64,000 nucleotides of DNA from Pseudomonadota bacterium (GTDB lineage: Bacteria; Pseudomonadota; Alphaproteobacteria; Caulobacterales; Caulobacteraceae), in contig JAEYWU010000067.1 of NCBI GenBank assembly GCA_023428785.1, forward strand, positions 4,024-68,023. Direction: 5' to 3'. Every line of letters begins with the position of its first letter. Position 1 is the first letter of the stretch. Under the pieces are notes generated by a model. That model did not search any database, was not told the origin of the DNA, and saw nothing but the letters and a program-made list of their open reading frames with translations. Positions 63,921-64,000 of the stretch are shown here, piece after piece. A program made the translations under genes and the position numbers.

Positions 63921-64000
63921 GCCGAACGCCCATAGATCGCGCGCCGCCGGTCCAGTTCGATCTGGGTTTCACCGGGACCACCGGTCTTGCCCAGCCCCCC
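63917..64000 (+). CDS. Start of a gene downstream of hfq (partial)
   Basis: A GTG at 63917 overlaps the hfq stop (GTGA), and 28 codons remain open to the window edge ([20 protein letters not shown]...). In many alphaproteobacteria hflX follows hfq, but the first residues alone do not prove that. Only the N-terminus is visible. Confidence 0.45.
   Translation, partial: MSRTPIDRAPPVQFDLGFTGTTGLAQPP

Overview
The window reads as a continuous piece of chromosome from a Caulobacterales alphaproteobacterium. Brevundimonas is my best guess at genus, an inference rather than a database result. The reasons are the very high G+C with G/C-biased third codon positions, an spmX homologue (a stalked-pole gene of this order), the fused ispDF, and the neighbourhoods dusB-ntrY-ntrX-dat-hfq, radA-cvpA-purF and tRNA-Trp-secE-nusG. 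Genes are packed tightly, with many 1 to 4 base overlaps. I found no insertion sequence, prophage, CRISPR array or rRNA.

Layout. 1-6000: end of a crotonase, a 56-residue ORF, then the minus-strand run rsmB-like, nucleosidase, guaA, with a MAPEG protein and guaB upstream (GMP synthesis). 6100-10100: a duplicated-DUF2061 protein, an Spx/ArsC-like protein, and two ECF sigma modules, each with a membrane partner and flanked by three related small membrane proteins. 10200-14600: YfgM-like TPR protein, BamB, Der and an LprI-like protein. 14800-18700: a HisKA_2 kinase, an SDR, purF and cvpA. 18700-27060: radA, Yip1 protein, alr, LOG protein, two lipoproteins (one an L,D-transpeptidase), HIT, DUF4287/DUF5655, DUF805, lipB and a lone FliN/SpoA gene. 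27119-31650: tRNA-Leu(GAG), mgtE, spmX, isovaleryl-CoA dehydrogenase. 31650-38240: GNAT, GT9, dihydroorotase, a secreted five-repeat cysteine protein, an MBL hydrolase and an enoyl-CoA hydratase. 38580-43500: GNAT, DUF1285, Nudix, CCA transferase, DUF3052, amidotransferase and hemF. 43720-48570: M19 dipeptidase, the bc1 complex petABC and a secreted protein. 48570-53590: amine oxidase, CNNM/CorC protein and an MHYT hybrid kinase. 53590-56810: possible small RNA, tRNA-Trp, secE, nusG, NrtR, HD hydrolase and a conserved small protein. 56800-64000: ispDF, dusB, ntrY, ntrX, dat, hfq and the start of one more gene.

Most genes are housekeeping: purine and pyrimidine synthesis, envelope assembly, respiration, isoprenoid and haem synthesis, transcription and RNA metabolism. 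The unusual points are the SpmX homologue with a substituted lysozyme catalytic Asp and a good -24/-12 promoter; a 15-bp hairpin that places the likely ntrY start codon in its loop; the paired ECF modules with paralogous small membrane proteins; the repeat-built secreted cysteine protein; and a possible small RNA in front of tRNA-Trp. None of these alone proves a new system. The ECF region and the cysteine-repeat protein are the least explained.
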